In this document: piece after piece, positions 10,440-18,283 of the stretch
How positions within the stretch are numbered: the first letter of the stretch is position 1
Layout: every line of letters starts with the position of its first letter
DNA from: JBOHDX01 sp050700835
GTDB taxonomy: Bacteria; Actinomycetota; Actinomycetes; Propionibacteriales; Nocardioidaceae
Direction: 5' to 3'
Assembly (NCBI GenBank): GCA_050700835.1
Contig: JBOHDX010000080.1
Location: forward strand, 1-64,000
Length of the DNA: 64,000 nt
Program-made: the position numbers and the translations under genes
Notes under the pieces: model-generated
What the model saw: only the letters and a program-made list of their open reading frames with translations
What the model was told of the DNA's origin: nothing
The model's database searches: none

Positions 10440-10681
10440 TCCGCTGCGCGGCCGCGGATCTGGGCGGCGCGACGCAACGCGGTCACCGCGGCTTCGCTCG
10501 GGGACACCGCGGCGCGGTTCGACTTCTCGATCTCGCGCAACAGCTCCTCGCGGTGCACGGCAACGTGACGCGGGGCGGACACGCCGATGCGCACGATGTC
10601 CCCACGGACATCGAGCACGGTGACGACGACGTCGTCACCGATCACGACGCTCTCGCCCACCCGGCGGCTCAACACCAGCAT
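10400..10681 (-). CDS. csrA: Carbon storage regulator CsrA (translational repressor of flagellin)
   Basis: RNA-binding protein that represses mRNAs carrying GGA motifs. The N-terminal 47 residues are canonical: [17 protein letters not shown], then [19 protein letters not shown] with the RNA-contact arginine in VHREEL. At 93 residues it is longer than the usual 60-75 because of a roughly 30-residue polar tail ([20 protein letters not shown]). It is last in the flgN-flgK-flgL-fliW-csrA run, 45 bp after fliW. FliW binds CsrA and frees it from flagellin mRNA in Bacillus; the fliC leader here has matching sites. Its 3' end overlaps the convergent gene by 40 bases. Confidence 0.95.
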   Translation of the reverse strand: MLVLSRRVGESVVIGDDVVVTVLDVRGDIVRIGVSAPRHVAVHREELLREIEKSNRAAVSPSEAAVTALRRAAQIRGRAADQDTGTKDNLPDA

Positions 10682-10726
10682 GCGTTCGCCCTTCTGCGAC
10701 CGGGAGCCACCGTACCGCCGAGGGTG

Positions 10727-11185
10727 TCAGGACAGGGCGATCGGCGCCTGCAGCGGCAGCTCGGTTCCCTCCAGGACGACCTGGAGCGCCCGCCGGGTGC
10801 GGTGGTTGACCACCACCGGCGCCAGCAGGTTGGCCGTTGCCGACCCGGCCGCTGCGTCGGCGTTGACCAGCACCAGCACCAGGAGGTCGTCTGCGGTGTC
10901 CACGTCGAGAAGCTCGACGGACTCGAGATCGATCTCGGGGACGTAGTCGGGGAAGAACAGGTGCGGAGCCACCACGACGAACTCGACGTCGTCGGACACC
11001 GAGCGCAGGGAGCAGACGAGCCCCGAGTCCTCGAGGCGGACCAGGGCGAAGTGCTGGTGGTCGGGGAAGCCGGGGAGCGGCTCGATCATCGACAGCACCG
11101 GGATCTCGTCCGGCTGCACGATCGCGGCGGACGGTTCGAGGGACTCAGACATCGGTCGCTTCCTGGTGGCTACTTGGGTGCTCAT
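10727..11185 (-). CDS. fliW: Flagellar assembly factor FliW (CsrA antagonist)
   Basis: 152-residue FliW. Family hallmarks are PVLSMIEPLPGFPDHQHFALVR, the FPDYVPEIDLESVELL segment, LVLVLVNAD and a C-terminal NLLAPVVVNHRTRRALQVVL. FliW is a checkpoint protein. It binds flagellin in the cytoplasm, and when flagellin has been exported it binds CsrA and relieves repression of fliC. The start overlaps the flgL stop (ATGA). The first 11 residues are not conserved; initiation at MSESLEPS is possible. Its presence with CsrA and FliC in one locus makes the partner-switch circuit likely. Confidence 0.95.
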   Translation of the reverse strand: MSTQVATRKRPMSESLEPSAAIVQPDEIPVLSMIEPLPGFPDHQHFALVRLEDSGLVCSLRSVSDDVEFVVVAPHLFFPDYVPEIDLESVELLDVDTADDLLVLVLVNADAAAGSATANLLAPVVVNHRTRRALQVVLEGTELPLQAPIALS

Positions 11186-12072
11186 TGTAGGAACTGCGCC
11201 AACGACGGCTGGATCACCTTGGCCGTGGAGGCCAGGGCGGCTTGGTACGCCAGCTGCGACATGGCGAGATCGGTCGACGCGCTCGCGATGTCCACGTCCT
11301 CGATGCTCGACAGTGACGCCGACAGCGAGATCGAGATCGAGTCGCTGTTGGTCTGCACGTCGGTCATCCGGGAGAGGCGCGCACCTTCGCCCGCCTGCGC
11401 GGTCTTCATCTGCCCCATCACCGCGTCCAGCCTGCCGAGGTCTGCGCTCAGGGCGCTCGGGTTCGTGGTGAGATGTGTGGCGATGTCGTTGACCACGGTG
11501 AACAGGTCGGAGCCAGGGGCGCCGAACGCCTCGTCGCCGCGGACGTCCGCGCGCACGGAGATGCCGTCGCCGACGGTGCGGTTCACGGTGCCGGCGTCGC
11601 CGATGTAGTTGCCGTTGTTGTCGTACGCCGCCGTGTTGGTGGTGGTGCCGCCGAAGATCGGCCGACCGAGGTAGGTGGTGTTGGCGTCGCCGATCAGGGA
11701 CGACCGCAGCTGCGTCACCTCGGCGGCGATCGCCTGGCGCGCGTCGACTCCCATCGATCCGGTGTTGGACCCGTGGACCGTCAGGTCGCGAACCCGCTGC
11801 ACCGAGGACATCATCGACGAGAGGGTCGAGTCGGTCTGCCCCAGCCTGGTGACCCCGTCCGAGGCCGCCGCCTTGTACCTCACCTGTGCCGCGAGCTGGG
11901 CCCGCAGCGCCATCGCCTGGGCCGTGCCCAGCGGCGAGTCCGACGGCCGACTGATCGCCTTGCCGCTGCTCACCCGGTCCTGCGCCTGGCCCAGCCGGGC
12001 GAGACCGCCCTGCAGGTTGGCCAGTGAACGGTCCATCAGCATCCGCTGTGTGACCCGCATGTTGTAGCTCAT
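11182..12072 (-). CDS. flgL: Hook-filament junction protein FlgL (HAP3)
   Basis: 296-residue flagellin-like junction protein joining FlgK to the filament. The N-terminal coiled coil starts MSYNMRVTQRMLMDRSLANL and continues with SGKAISRPSDSPLGTAQAMALRAQL. The C-terminal coil has SSIEDVDIASASTDLAMSQLAYQAALAS, the D0 helix shared with flagellins. It is exported by the flagellar type III system without a signal peptide. It lies 37 bp after flgK and overlaps fliW by four bases. Length and both terminal domains are complete. Confidence 0.95.
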   Translation of the reverse strand: MSYNMRVTQRMLMDRSLANLQGGLARLGQAQDRVSSGKAISRPSDSPLGTAQAMALRAQLAAQVRYKAAASDGVTRLGQTDSTLSSMMSSVQRVRDLTVHGSNTGSMGVDARQAIAAEVTQLRSSLIGDANTTYLGRPIFGGTTTNTAAYDNNGNYIGDAGTVNRTVGDGISVRADVRGDEAFGAPGSDLFTVVNDIATHLTTNPSALSADLGRLDAVMGQMKTAQAGEGARLSRMTDVQTNSDSISISLSASLSSIEDVDIASASTDLAMSQLAYQAALASTAKVIQPSLAQFLQ

Positions 12073-12109
12073 GCCGGCACCCCTCGTCCGTCGCCGTGGC
12101 CCTGCCTCA

Positions 12110-13483
12110 TCAGCCCACTCCGGTCTTGTTGATCAACGTGTCGAGCATCGAGTCGAGCGTCGTCATGACCCGGGCAGCAGCCTCGTAGCCGCGCTGGTAC
12201 GTCACCAACGAGACCATCTCCTCGTCGGTGCTCACCCCTGACAGGGAGGCACGTGACGCGTCGACGGAGGAGGCCAACAGCTGCCCGCTGCTCACCGCCT
12301 GGTTGGCCACCGAGGCCTTGGAACCGAGATCGGACACGAACGTCCGGTACGTCGCGTCGGGGCCGGTGCCCGAGCTGGCGAGCGCGGCCAGCGCAGCAGC
12401 GTTCGCACCGTCCACCGTGCCCGGCGCCGCCGCGGCGGCGACCTGTGACCGGTCGGTGATGGCGACCCCGATGGTGGCGGCGGTGGCGCCGCTGAAGAAG
12501 TCGCCGCCGGCGGTGCCGTTGGCGTCGTAGCCCAGGTGGTGCTGGGCGTTAACGGTCGACGCCAACGTGCTGGCGACTCCGTCGAGGGCGGAGGCCTGGC
12601 CCGGCAGCGTCGTGTCCAGCAGGTCGACCAGGCCGCCGGCCGTACCCGAGGTGACCGACACCGTCGTCCCGCCCACCTGGAGTGCGATCGGGTTGCCTCC
12701 CACGGACGCCATCGAGCCTGCCCCGGTGACTGTGACGGCGGTGGCGTTCTCGCCAACCACCAGGTTCTGACCACCCAACGTGACCGAGGCCGTGCCGTCG
12801 GGCTGCAACGACACGTCGGCGCCGGTCAACGTCGCCAGCTTCGCGGTGAGCAGGTCGCGTTGGTCCAGCAGGTCGTTGGCGTCGGTGCCGGTCACCTTGG
12901 CCAGCTTGATGTCGTGGTTGAGCCGTGCCAGCTCGGTCGCGGTCGTGTTGACGTCAGCGGTGACGCCGTCGAGCTGGGTACGGGCGCCTGTCCACTCGCT
13001 GTCGATCGCGTGCGCTGTGCTGGACAGGTCCCCGGTGACGACCTGGCCTGCGGCCAGCACCCCTTGCTGTGCCGCCGGGTCGGACGGATGGGTGGCGAGC
13101 GTGGACCAGCTGCTCCAGAAGGCCGACAAGTGGGCCTGCAGGCCGGTGTCGCTGGGCTCGTTCACCGCCCCCTCGATCCGGCCGAGGGAGTCAGCGCCGA
13201 CCTTGGCGGCGGCGACCCGGCCGTTCTCGGTACGACTGCGCGCATCCAGGAAGGCATCCACGCTGCGTTGCACACCGGCGATCGAGACACCGGAGCCGGC
13301 GACGTCGGCCCGGGACCACATGGCCGGGATGGCACCGGCGCCAGCAGTCTGCCCGAGCAGCGTGCGCTTGGTGTAGCCGGCGACGTCGGCGTTGGCGACG
13401 TTCCCCGAGGCCACGCTGAGGCCGGACTGGTTGTACTGCAACGCCGACAGGGCCGTCGACAGCGAGCCGAACGTGCTGGACAC
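12110..13483 (-). CDS. flgK: Hook-associated protein FlgK (HAP1)
   Basis: 457-residue junction protein between hook and FlgL. The N-terminal rod motif is LSTALSALQYNQSGLSVASG and NVANADVAGYTKRTLL. The C terminus has the conserved GVSTDEEMVSLVTYQRGYEAAARVM and ending LIN. The central region is Ala/Thr/Gly-rich and variable, as usual. I chose the GTG reading VSSTFGSLSTALSA; it lies two bases past the flgN stop. Upstream in-frame sequence is not conserved and belongs to flgN. It is second in the leftward flagellar operon. Confidence 0.95.
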   Translation of the reverse strand: MSSTFGSLSTALSALQYNQSGLSVASGNVANADVAGYTKRTLLGQTAGAGAIPAMWSRADVAGSGVSIAGVQRSVDAFLDARSRTENGRVAAAKVGADSLGRIEGAVNEPSDTGLQAHLSAFWSSWSTLATHPSDPAAQQGVLAAGQVVTGDLSSTAHAIDSEWTGARTQLDGVTADVNTTATELARLNHDIKLAKVTGTDANDLLDQRDLLTAKLATLTGADVSLQPDGTASVTLGGQNLVVGENATAVTVTGAGSMASVGGNPIALQVGGTTVSVTSGTAGGLVDLLDTTLPGQASALDGVASTLASTVNAQHHLGYDANGTAGGDFFSGATAATIGVAITDRSQVAAAAAPGTVDGANAAALAALASSGTGPDATYRTFVSDLGSKASVANQAVSSGQLLASSVDASRASLSGVSTDEEMVSLVTYQRGYEAAARVMTTLDSMLDTLINKTGVG

Positions 13484-13485
13484 GG

Positions 13486-13974
13486 TCAGATGCTCCGGTC
13501 CACCAAGCGGGCGCGGGGCCCCGCGGCTTCGGTCGCGCCATCCGGCGTGTAGGTGGTGCCGCCGACCGACAAGCACAGCAGCGCCTCATGGGTCGCCCGC
13601 TGGCCGATGACCAGCATCTCGCGGTTGGTGGTGGCGACCTGGCTGATCTCGGTGGTCGCGGCGAGGAAGGCGTCGCGCTGCTCGGTGAAGATCGACTGCC
13701 ACGGCTCGTCGGCGGCCTGGGCAAGCGCCGACAAGGAGACGTTGGCCGGTAGTCCCAGCTCGGAGGCGACCGCATCGGCCTCGGCCGCACGCAAGACCTC
13801 CGTCTCGCGCAGGCTCGTGATCGCGTCCTCGACCGCCATGGCGGCGCGCGGCAGCCAGCGCGTGCGCCCGCTGGCGAGCATCAGCTGCTCGGACTCGAGG
13901 GCGAACTGCAGGGTCTCCAGCAACTCACGCTCGTGCCACAGCACGGCGTTCAGGTCCGCCATGCTCATCCTCAT
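13486..13974 (-). CDS. flgN: FlgN-type export chaperone for FlgK/FlgL
   Basis: Helical cytosolic protein of 162 residues, first in the operon with its likely clients flgK and flgL. The conserved FlgN N-terminal region is MADLNAVLWHERELLETLQFALESEQLMLASGR. Later helices include REMLVIGQRATHEALLCL. The frame is open to an ATG at 14049, but that codon lies upstream of the predicted sigma 28 start point. The ATG at 13974 has a GGAG six bases before it, so I prefer it; ATGs at 13968 and 13962 are alternatives. The identification rests on helix pattern plus position; sequence identity in this family is low. Confidence 0.8.
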   Translation of the reverse strand: MRMSMADLNAVLWHERELLETLQFALESEQLMLASGRTRWLPRAAMAVEDAITSLRETEVLRAAEADAVASELGLPANVSLSALAQAADEPWQSIFTEQRDAFLAATTEISQVATTNREMLVIGQRATHEALLCLSVGGTTYTPDGATEAAGPRARLVDRSI

Positions 13975-14026
13975 CACCGCTCCGACCGGTCGTAGTGGCG
14001 CGGTCTTCGTCGTCGTCACATCCGGC

Positions 14027-14054
14027 CCATCGGCCGGGCTGTGCCGCAACTGAG
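14027..14054 (-). promoter_or_regulatory. Sigma 28-type promoter for flgN-flgK-flgL-fliW-csrA
   Basis: Reading leftward: CTCA (14054-14051), 16 bp, then GCCGATGG (14034-14027). The element and spacing match five other promoters in this window. The predicted transcription start is near 14020, giving a leader of about 45 bases to the flgN ATG at 13974. Confidence 0.8.
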
Positions 14055-14239
14055 GGTTCTGGGGAGGTCAGATGCTCCTGGGCGTGCATTCGCACAGGCG
14101 GGGGACGGTTGGCAACTCCTGGAAGGTCAAATCCACCGAATGGCTCACCCCATGCCCGATCGGGCAGAACGACCTGTCGATCGGTTACGTTGCGTGAGAA
14201 CTGCTTACACACGGTGACCACCACGCTTGGGTTGTTCGC

Positions 14240-15136
14240 ATGCCTGGAGCCCAGCCTGCACCGTCGCCCGCCGCGACTCCCCGCACCACCTCAGATCGTC
14301 CGGTCCTCACCCCGGCCGAGATCGATGAGCTGGTCCGTGCCCATATGCCTCTCGTCGGCCACGCAGTTCGCGAGATGATGGGTCGGGTCCCCGGCCACGT
14401 GAGCCGTGAGGACCTGACCGCGGCGGGTCTGCTCGCACTGGTCCAGGTCGTGCAGGGCTACGACCCGACCCGCGGGGTACCACTCGCCAGGTTCGCCAGC
14501 CCCCGGATCCGGGGCGCGATCATCGACGAGCTGCGCACGGTCGACTGGGCCAGCCGTTCTGTCCGGCGACGCCAGCGCGAGCTCGACGAGGTTCGTGGTC
14601 GGCTGTGCAGTGTGCTGGGCCGGGTTCCCGACAACGCCGAGGTCGCCGAGGCGATGGGTCTCTCGGTGGCTGAGCTCACCACCCACAGCGACGACGTGGC
14701 CCGCGCCTCGGTGGTGTCGCTGCAAGGGTTCGGGGACACCCCGGTCGACGAGATGCTGCCCGCATCCAGCCCCGACCCGGCCGACGTGCTGGCACATCGT
14801 GAGCGGGTGGCGTACCTGCACGACGCGGTGGAGCTCCTGCCCGAGAGACTGCACGCCGTCGTGGCCGGCTACTTCTTCGACGAGCGGCCGATGGCCGAGC
14901 TCGCAGCCGAGCTCGGCGTCACCGAGTCACGGATCTCGCAGATGCGGGCCGAGGCGCTGGCACTGCTGCACGAGGCACTGCACAGCACGCTGGAGCGCGA
15001 GGGCCGGGAGCAGCCCGTTGCCACCGGTGTCGCCGAGCGACGCCGGGCGGCCTACGTCACCCGAGTGGCTGAGCACCGCAGCTTCACCGCCCGGCTCGAT
15101 TTCGTCGCCCGGACCGAAGTCTCGTTGCCGGCGTGA
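14240..15136 (+). CDS. fliA: Flagellar sigma factor FliA/WhiG type (sigma 28)
   Basis: 298-residue group 3 sigma factor. Region 2 contains LVRAHMPLVGHAVREMMGR, GLLALVQVVQGYDPTRGVPL and ARFASPRIRGAIIDELRTVDW, the sigma 28 signature. Region 3 has SVRRRQRELDEVRGRL. Region 4 has LPERLHAVVAGYFFDERPMAELAAELGVTESRISQMRAEAL with its helix-turn-helix. The N-terminal 20 residues and a C-terminal extension of about 50 residues are unusual. It is the obvious reader of the six CTCA-N16-GCCGA promoters. No such promoter precedes fliA itself, and no anti-sigma factor FlgM gene is visible in the window. Confidence 0.93.
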   Translation: MPGAQPAPSPAATPRTTSDRPVLTPAEIDELVRAHMPLVGHAVREMMGRVPGHVSREDLTAAGLLALVQVVQGYDPTRGVPLARFASPRIRGAIIDELRTVDWASRSVRRRQRELDEVRGRLCSVLGRVPDNAEVAEAMGLSVAELTTHSDDVARASVVSLQGFGDTPVDEMLPASSPDPADVLAHRERVAYLHDAVELLPERLHAVVAGYFFDERPMAELAAELGVTESRISQMRAEALALLHEALHSTLEREGREQPVATGVAERRRAAYVTRVAEHRSFTARLDFVARTEVSLPA

Positions 15137-15159
15137 TGAAGCGATCTGACCGGCAACTC

Positions 15160-15187
15160 CTCAGGTCCGGAACCTCTGGGCCGATCA
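15160..15187 (+). promoter_or_regulatory. Sigma 28-type promoter of fliC
   Basis: CTCAGGT begins at 15160, and GCCGATCA at 15180, so 16 bp separate CTCA from GCCGA. The predicted start is near 15194, giving a leader of about 49 bases that contains the CsrA-type hairpin and the Shine-Dalgarno sequence. Confidence 0.85.
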
Positions 15188-15199
15188 ACCACCCGACAA

Positions 15200-15234
15200 G
15201 GCCCACGGACGGGCCGCCGACCCACTTCTAAGGA
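15200..15234 (+). promoter_or_regulatory. Candidate CsrA-binding leader of fliC (GGA hairpin plus GGA in the SD)
   Basis: GGCCC (15200-15204), loop ACGGAC, then GGGCC (15211-15215) form a perfect 5-bp hairpin with GGA exposed in the loop. A second GGA (15232-15234) lies in the AAGGAGAG Shine-Dalgarno, 25 bases downstream. This two-site arrangement is the one through which CsrA represses hag in Bacillus subtilis. Confidence 0.7.
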
Positions 15235-15242
15235 GAGAAATC

Positions 15243-16118
15243 ATGGGTCTCAGCGTCAACACCAACATCGCAGCGATGAACGCGTACCGGAACCTGTCGG
15301 TCTCGCAAGGCCAGATGAACAGCTCGCTGGAGAAGCTTTCCAGTGGGTTCCGGATCAACCGTGCCGCCGACGACGCTGCCGGCCTCTCGATCTCCGAGGG
15401 TCTTCGCAGCCAGATCGGTGGCCTCAAGGTCGCCGTGCGCAACGCCCAGGACGGCGTCAACGTCGCCCAGACCGCCGACGGCGCGCTGAACGAGTCCACC
15501 GCCATCCTGCAGCGGATGCGCGACCTCGCAGTGCAGGCGTCGAACGGTGGATCCCAGGACGCCAACGCCCAGGCGGCGGCCGACGCCGAGTTCCAGCAGC
15601 TCAACAAGGAGCTGGACCGGATCGCCAACACCACCTCGTTCGGCAACCAGAAGTTGCTGGACAAGACCTACAACGGCGTGTTCCAGGTCGGCGCCAACAA
15701 CACGACGAACGACCAGATCACGGTCACGCTCGACGCCACCGCGTTCGGCACCTACACGCCGAAGGGCGCGGCCGTCGCCGCGACCGGCTTCGACTCGGCC
15801 GGGCTCGGCACGAGCAGCATGAAGCTGGACAACGTGGGCGACGCGCAAACGGCCATCGACCAGGTCGACTCGGCGATCACCGGCGTCTCCAACGCGCGGG
15901 CCACGATCGGCGCGATCCAGAACCGGTTCCAGCACACGATCAACAACCTGAACGTGTCGGTGGAGAACCTGTCCGCGTCCGAGAGCGCGATCCGCGACAC
16001 GGACATGGCTGCGGAGATGAGCAACTTCACGAAGAGCCAGATCCTGCAGCAGGCTGGTACGGCGATGCTGGCTCAGGCCAACTCGTCGCAGCAGTCGATC
16101 CTCAAGCTGCTCCAGTGA
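15243..16118 (+). CDS. fliC: Flagellin FliC
   Basis: 291-residue minimal flagellin forming the filament, exported by the flagellar type III system. The N-terminal D0/D1 region is LSVNTNIAAMNAYRNLSVSQ, then LEKLSSGFRINRAADDAAGLSISEGLRSQ and a TADGALNESTAILQRMRDLAVQ helix. The C-terminal D1/D0 has ENLSASESAIRDTDMAAEMSNFTKSQIL and ends LLQ. The middle is only about 60 residues, so large D2/D3 surface domains are absent. It starts with ATG after a strong AAGGAGAG. It has its own sigma 28 promoter, a CsrA-type leader, and a strong hairpin after the stop. Confidence 0.98.
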   Translation: MGLSVNTNIAAMNAYRNLSVSQGQMNSSLEKLSSGFRINRAADDAAGLSISEGLRSQIGGLKVAVRNAQDGVNVAQTADGALNESTAILQRMRDLAVQASNGGSQDANAQAAADAEFQQLNKELDRIANTTSFGNQKLLDKTYNGVFQVGANNTTNDQITVTLDATAFGTYTPKGAAVAATGFDSAGLGTSSMKLDNVGDAQTAIDQVDSAITGVSNARATIGAIQNRFQHTINNLNVSVENLSASESAIRDTDMAAEMSNFTKSQILQQAGTAMLAQANSSQQSILKLLQ

Positions 16119-16179
16119 CCGACCGTCCTCGGACGGCACGGCACCAGGCAGCACCGCACCACCGGTAGCAACCAGAGCC

Positions 16180-16216
16180 CGCCGGTGAGGGGTTCCCACC
16201 AGGCCCCTCACCGGCG
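16180..16216 (+). terminator. Strong hairpin after fliC
   Basis: A 13-bp perfect stem CGCCGGTGAGGGG / CCCCTCACCGGCG (16180-16192 and 16204-16216) with an 11-base loop. There is no T-tract, which is common for actinobacterial terminators. It would separate the abundant fliC message from fliD. Confidence 0.75.
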
Positions 16217-16252
16217 TGTCACTGCACAGGCGGGCCCGCAGGAGGGACGACC

Positions 16253-17827
16253 ATGAGCGGCACCACCAGCATCAGCGGCCTCGTGAGTGGCCTCGACACC
16301 ACCACCATCATCAGCCAGCTGATGCAGATCGAGAGCCAGCAGCAGACCCAGCTCAAGACCCGGGTCACCAGCCAGCAGACGACACTGTCCGCGCTGCAGT
16401 CCCTGAACACCAAGATGGCGGCGATCGCCACCGCGGCCCAGAGCCTGAGCAGCGCCGACACCTGGAACGCCCACACCACCACGACATCCAGCACCCAGGT
16501 CAGCGCAACGGCCACCGCGGCCGTGCAGCCGGGTGCGTACTCGTTCACCGTCCTGCAGACCGCGACCGCGCAGTCGCTGACCTTCGCGCAGAGCGCGGCC
16601 ACCACCGATGTGGTCCTTCCGGCCGGCAGCACGACGGTGACCCTCACCGACTCGAGTGGCAACCCCACGACCCTCGACACCGGCGACGGCACACTCGGCG
16701 GCCTGATCAGCGCAATCAACGGCTCGAGCGCCGGGCTGCGCGCCAGCACGGTCAAGCTCGACGACGGAACGTACCGGCTGTCGGTCACAGCCAAGGCGAC
16801 CGGTGCCGCGTCGGCCTTCACACTGACCGCCTCCGACGGGTCCGCGATCCTCGGCGGCGCCAGCGTCGCCGCCGGCCAGGACGCCGCCGTGACCATCGGT
16901 GCCGACACCGTGCACTCGTCCACCAACACGTTCTCAGGCGTGCTCACCGGTCTGTCCTTCACCGTGGCCGCCGGGACCGCCGCGAACACCGCGGTCACGG
17001 TCAACGTCACCAACGACGTGTCGAAGGTGTCGAGCTCGGTGAAGTCCCTGATCGACCAGGTCAACGCGGTGCTCACCGAGATCGGCGCCGACACCGCCTA
17101 CGACACCAGTACCTCGACCGGTGGACCGCTGGTGGGGAGCTCCACGGCCCGCAACCTGCGCGACCAGCTGCTCTCCACGGTGACTGCAGGCGTCGGAGGC
17201 AAGTCGCTGGCCGACGTCGGCATCGGCGTCGACCGAAGCGGTGCGGTCACGTTCGACCAGTCGGCGTTCGAGACGGCCTTCACCGCCGACCCGTCCAAGA
17301 CCGCGTCGTACTTCGTCACCTCCGGCACCTGGTCGGGCACCGGGTCCGCCTCCTACGTCGCATCGACCTGGCGCAGCCTTCCGGGGTCGTACCAGCTCGA
17401 CGCGACCACGACCGGAGGGGTGACCACCGGGACGCTGGACGGGACGGCCGTGACCGGCTCCAACGGGATCCTGACGGGCCCCGGCGGCAGCTCGGTGGAC
17501 GGCCTGACCCTGGCGACCAACGGGTCGGTCAGTGGCACGTTCACCCTCACCAGCGGCTTTGCCGGCATGCTGGCCCGCACGGCGCAGCTGGCCAGCGACT
17601 CCGTGCAAGGAAGCCTGACCAGCTCGATCAGCTCGACCAACGACTCGATCAAGACCCTCAACGACTCGATCGCTGCGTGGGACGTTCGCCTGCAGGCGAA
17701 GCAGGACTCCCTGCAGGCGCAGTACGCCGCGTTGGAGACCACTCTCGGTCAGCTGCAGAGCCAGTCCGCGTGGTTGTCGAGTCAGATCTCGTCGCTGAGC
17801 GCCAACTCCAGCGCGTCCAAGCCCTGA
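16253..17827 (+). CDS. fliD: Flagellar filament cap FliD (HAP2)
   Basis: 524-residue cap protein that folds flagellin at the filament tip. The N terminus SISGLVSGLDTTTIISQLMQIESQQQTQLKTRV is the FliD D0 signature. The centre is Thr/Ser/Ala-rich beta structure, including GSTTVTLTDSSGNP and a Flagellin_IN-like repeat. The C-terminal coiled coil has NDSIKTLNDSIAAWDVRLQAKQ, LQAQYAALETTLGQLQSQSAWLSSQI. The ATG follows GGAGGGACG. No sigma 28 element of the shared type is visible before it, so it may depend on readthrough or another promoter. Confidence 0.95.
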   Translation: MSGTTSISGLVSGLDTTTIISQLMQIESQQQTQLKTRVTSQQTTLSALQSLNTKMAAIATAAQSLSSADTWNAHTTTTSSTQVSATATAAVQPGAYSFTVLQTATAQSLTFAQSAATTDVVLPAGSTTVTLTDSSGNPTTLDTGDGTLGGLISAINGSSAGLRASTVKLDDGTYRLSVTAKATGAASAFTLTASDGSAILGGASVAAGQDAAVTIGADTVHSSTNTFSGVLTGLSFTVAAGTAANTAVTVNVTNDVSKVSSSVKSLIDQVNAVLTEIGADTAYDTSTSTGGPLVGSSTARNLRDQLLSTVTAGVGGKSLADVGIGVDRSGAVTFDQSAFETAFTADPSKTASYFVTSGTWSGTGSASYVASTWRSLPGSYQLDATTTGGVTTGTLDGTAVTGSNGILTGPGGSSVDGLTLATNGSVSGTFTLTSGFAGMLARTAQLASDSVQGSLTSSISSTNDSIKTLNDSIAAWDVRLQAKQDSLQAQYAALETTLGQLQSQSAWLSSQISSLSANSSASKP

Positions 17828-17828
17828 C

Positions 17829-17872
17829 CCAGATCCGACCTAGATCCGACCCAGATCCGACCCAGATCCGAC
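17829..17872. repeat. Four tandem 11-bp repeats between fliD and fliS
   Basis: Four near-perfect copies of an 11-bp unit, CAGATCCGACC (second copy tagatccgacc, last ending aca), fill most of the 57-bp gap from the fliD stop to the fliS start. The last copy runs into the AAGGACACC Shine-Dalgarno region. The 11-bp period is about one helical turn. Confidence 0.9.
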
Positions 17873-17884
17873 AAGGACACCACG

Positions 17885-18283
17885 ATGACGGTCACCGCAC
17901 GCTCGACCTACATGACCAGCATGGTCAGCACGGTCAGCGCCGAACGCCTGCTCGTGCTCCTGTACGAGCGGCTGCTGCTCGACCTGGACCGTGCCGAGAC
18001 GGCCGCGATCGAGGGGCGGCACGAGGACGCGTCCGCGCAGCTCATGCACGCACAGGACATCGTGCTCGAGCTCCTGTCCTCGCTGCGCAAGGATCTCTGG
18101 GACGGTGCCGACCGGCTCGCCTCGCTGTATGCCTATCTGCACAACACCCTCGTGCAAGCCAACGTACGCAGGGATCCGGAGCTCACCGCGCTGTGTCGCG
18201 ACCTGGTGACCCCGATCGGGGAGGCGTGGAACGACGCGGCCACCCAGCTCGCCGGTGGAGCCGTCACGGTGGCCAGCGCGTGA
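17885..18283 (+). CDS. fliS: Flagellin chaperone FliS
   Basis: 132-residue helical chaperone that binds the C terminus of cytosolic flagellin and prevents polymerisation before export. The FliS hallmark ERLLVLLYERLLLDLDRAETA follows the N-terminal YMTSMVSTVS strap. Further conserved parts are HAQDIVLELLSSL, LASLYAYLHNTLVQANVR and a final LVTPIGEAWNDA. The gene lies after fliD and the 11-bp repeats, and its stop overlaps the next gene start as GTGA. Length and layout are standard. Confidence 0.95.
   Translation: MTVTARSTYMTSMVSTVSAERLLVLLYERLLLDLDRAETAAIEGRHEDASAQLMHAQDIVLELLSSLRKDLWDGADRLASLYAYLHNTLVQANVRRDPELTALCRDLVTPIGEAWNDAATQLAGGAVTVASA

Noticed and set aside
14143..14163. CTCA...GCCCGATC upstream of fliA as a sigma 28 promoter
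   Set aside because: The spacing and the extra C in the -10 block do not match; fliA is probably driven by another promoter.
17829..17872. Tandem 11-bp repeat as a CRISPR array
   Set aside because: The units abut with no spacers and are too short; no cas genes are near.
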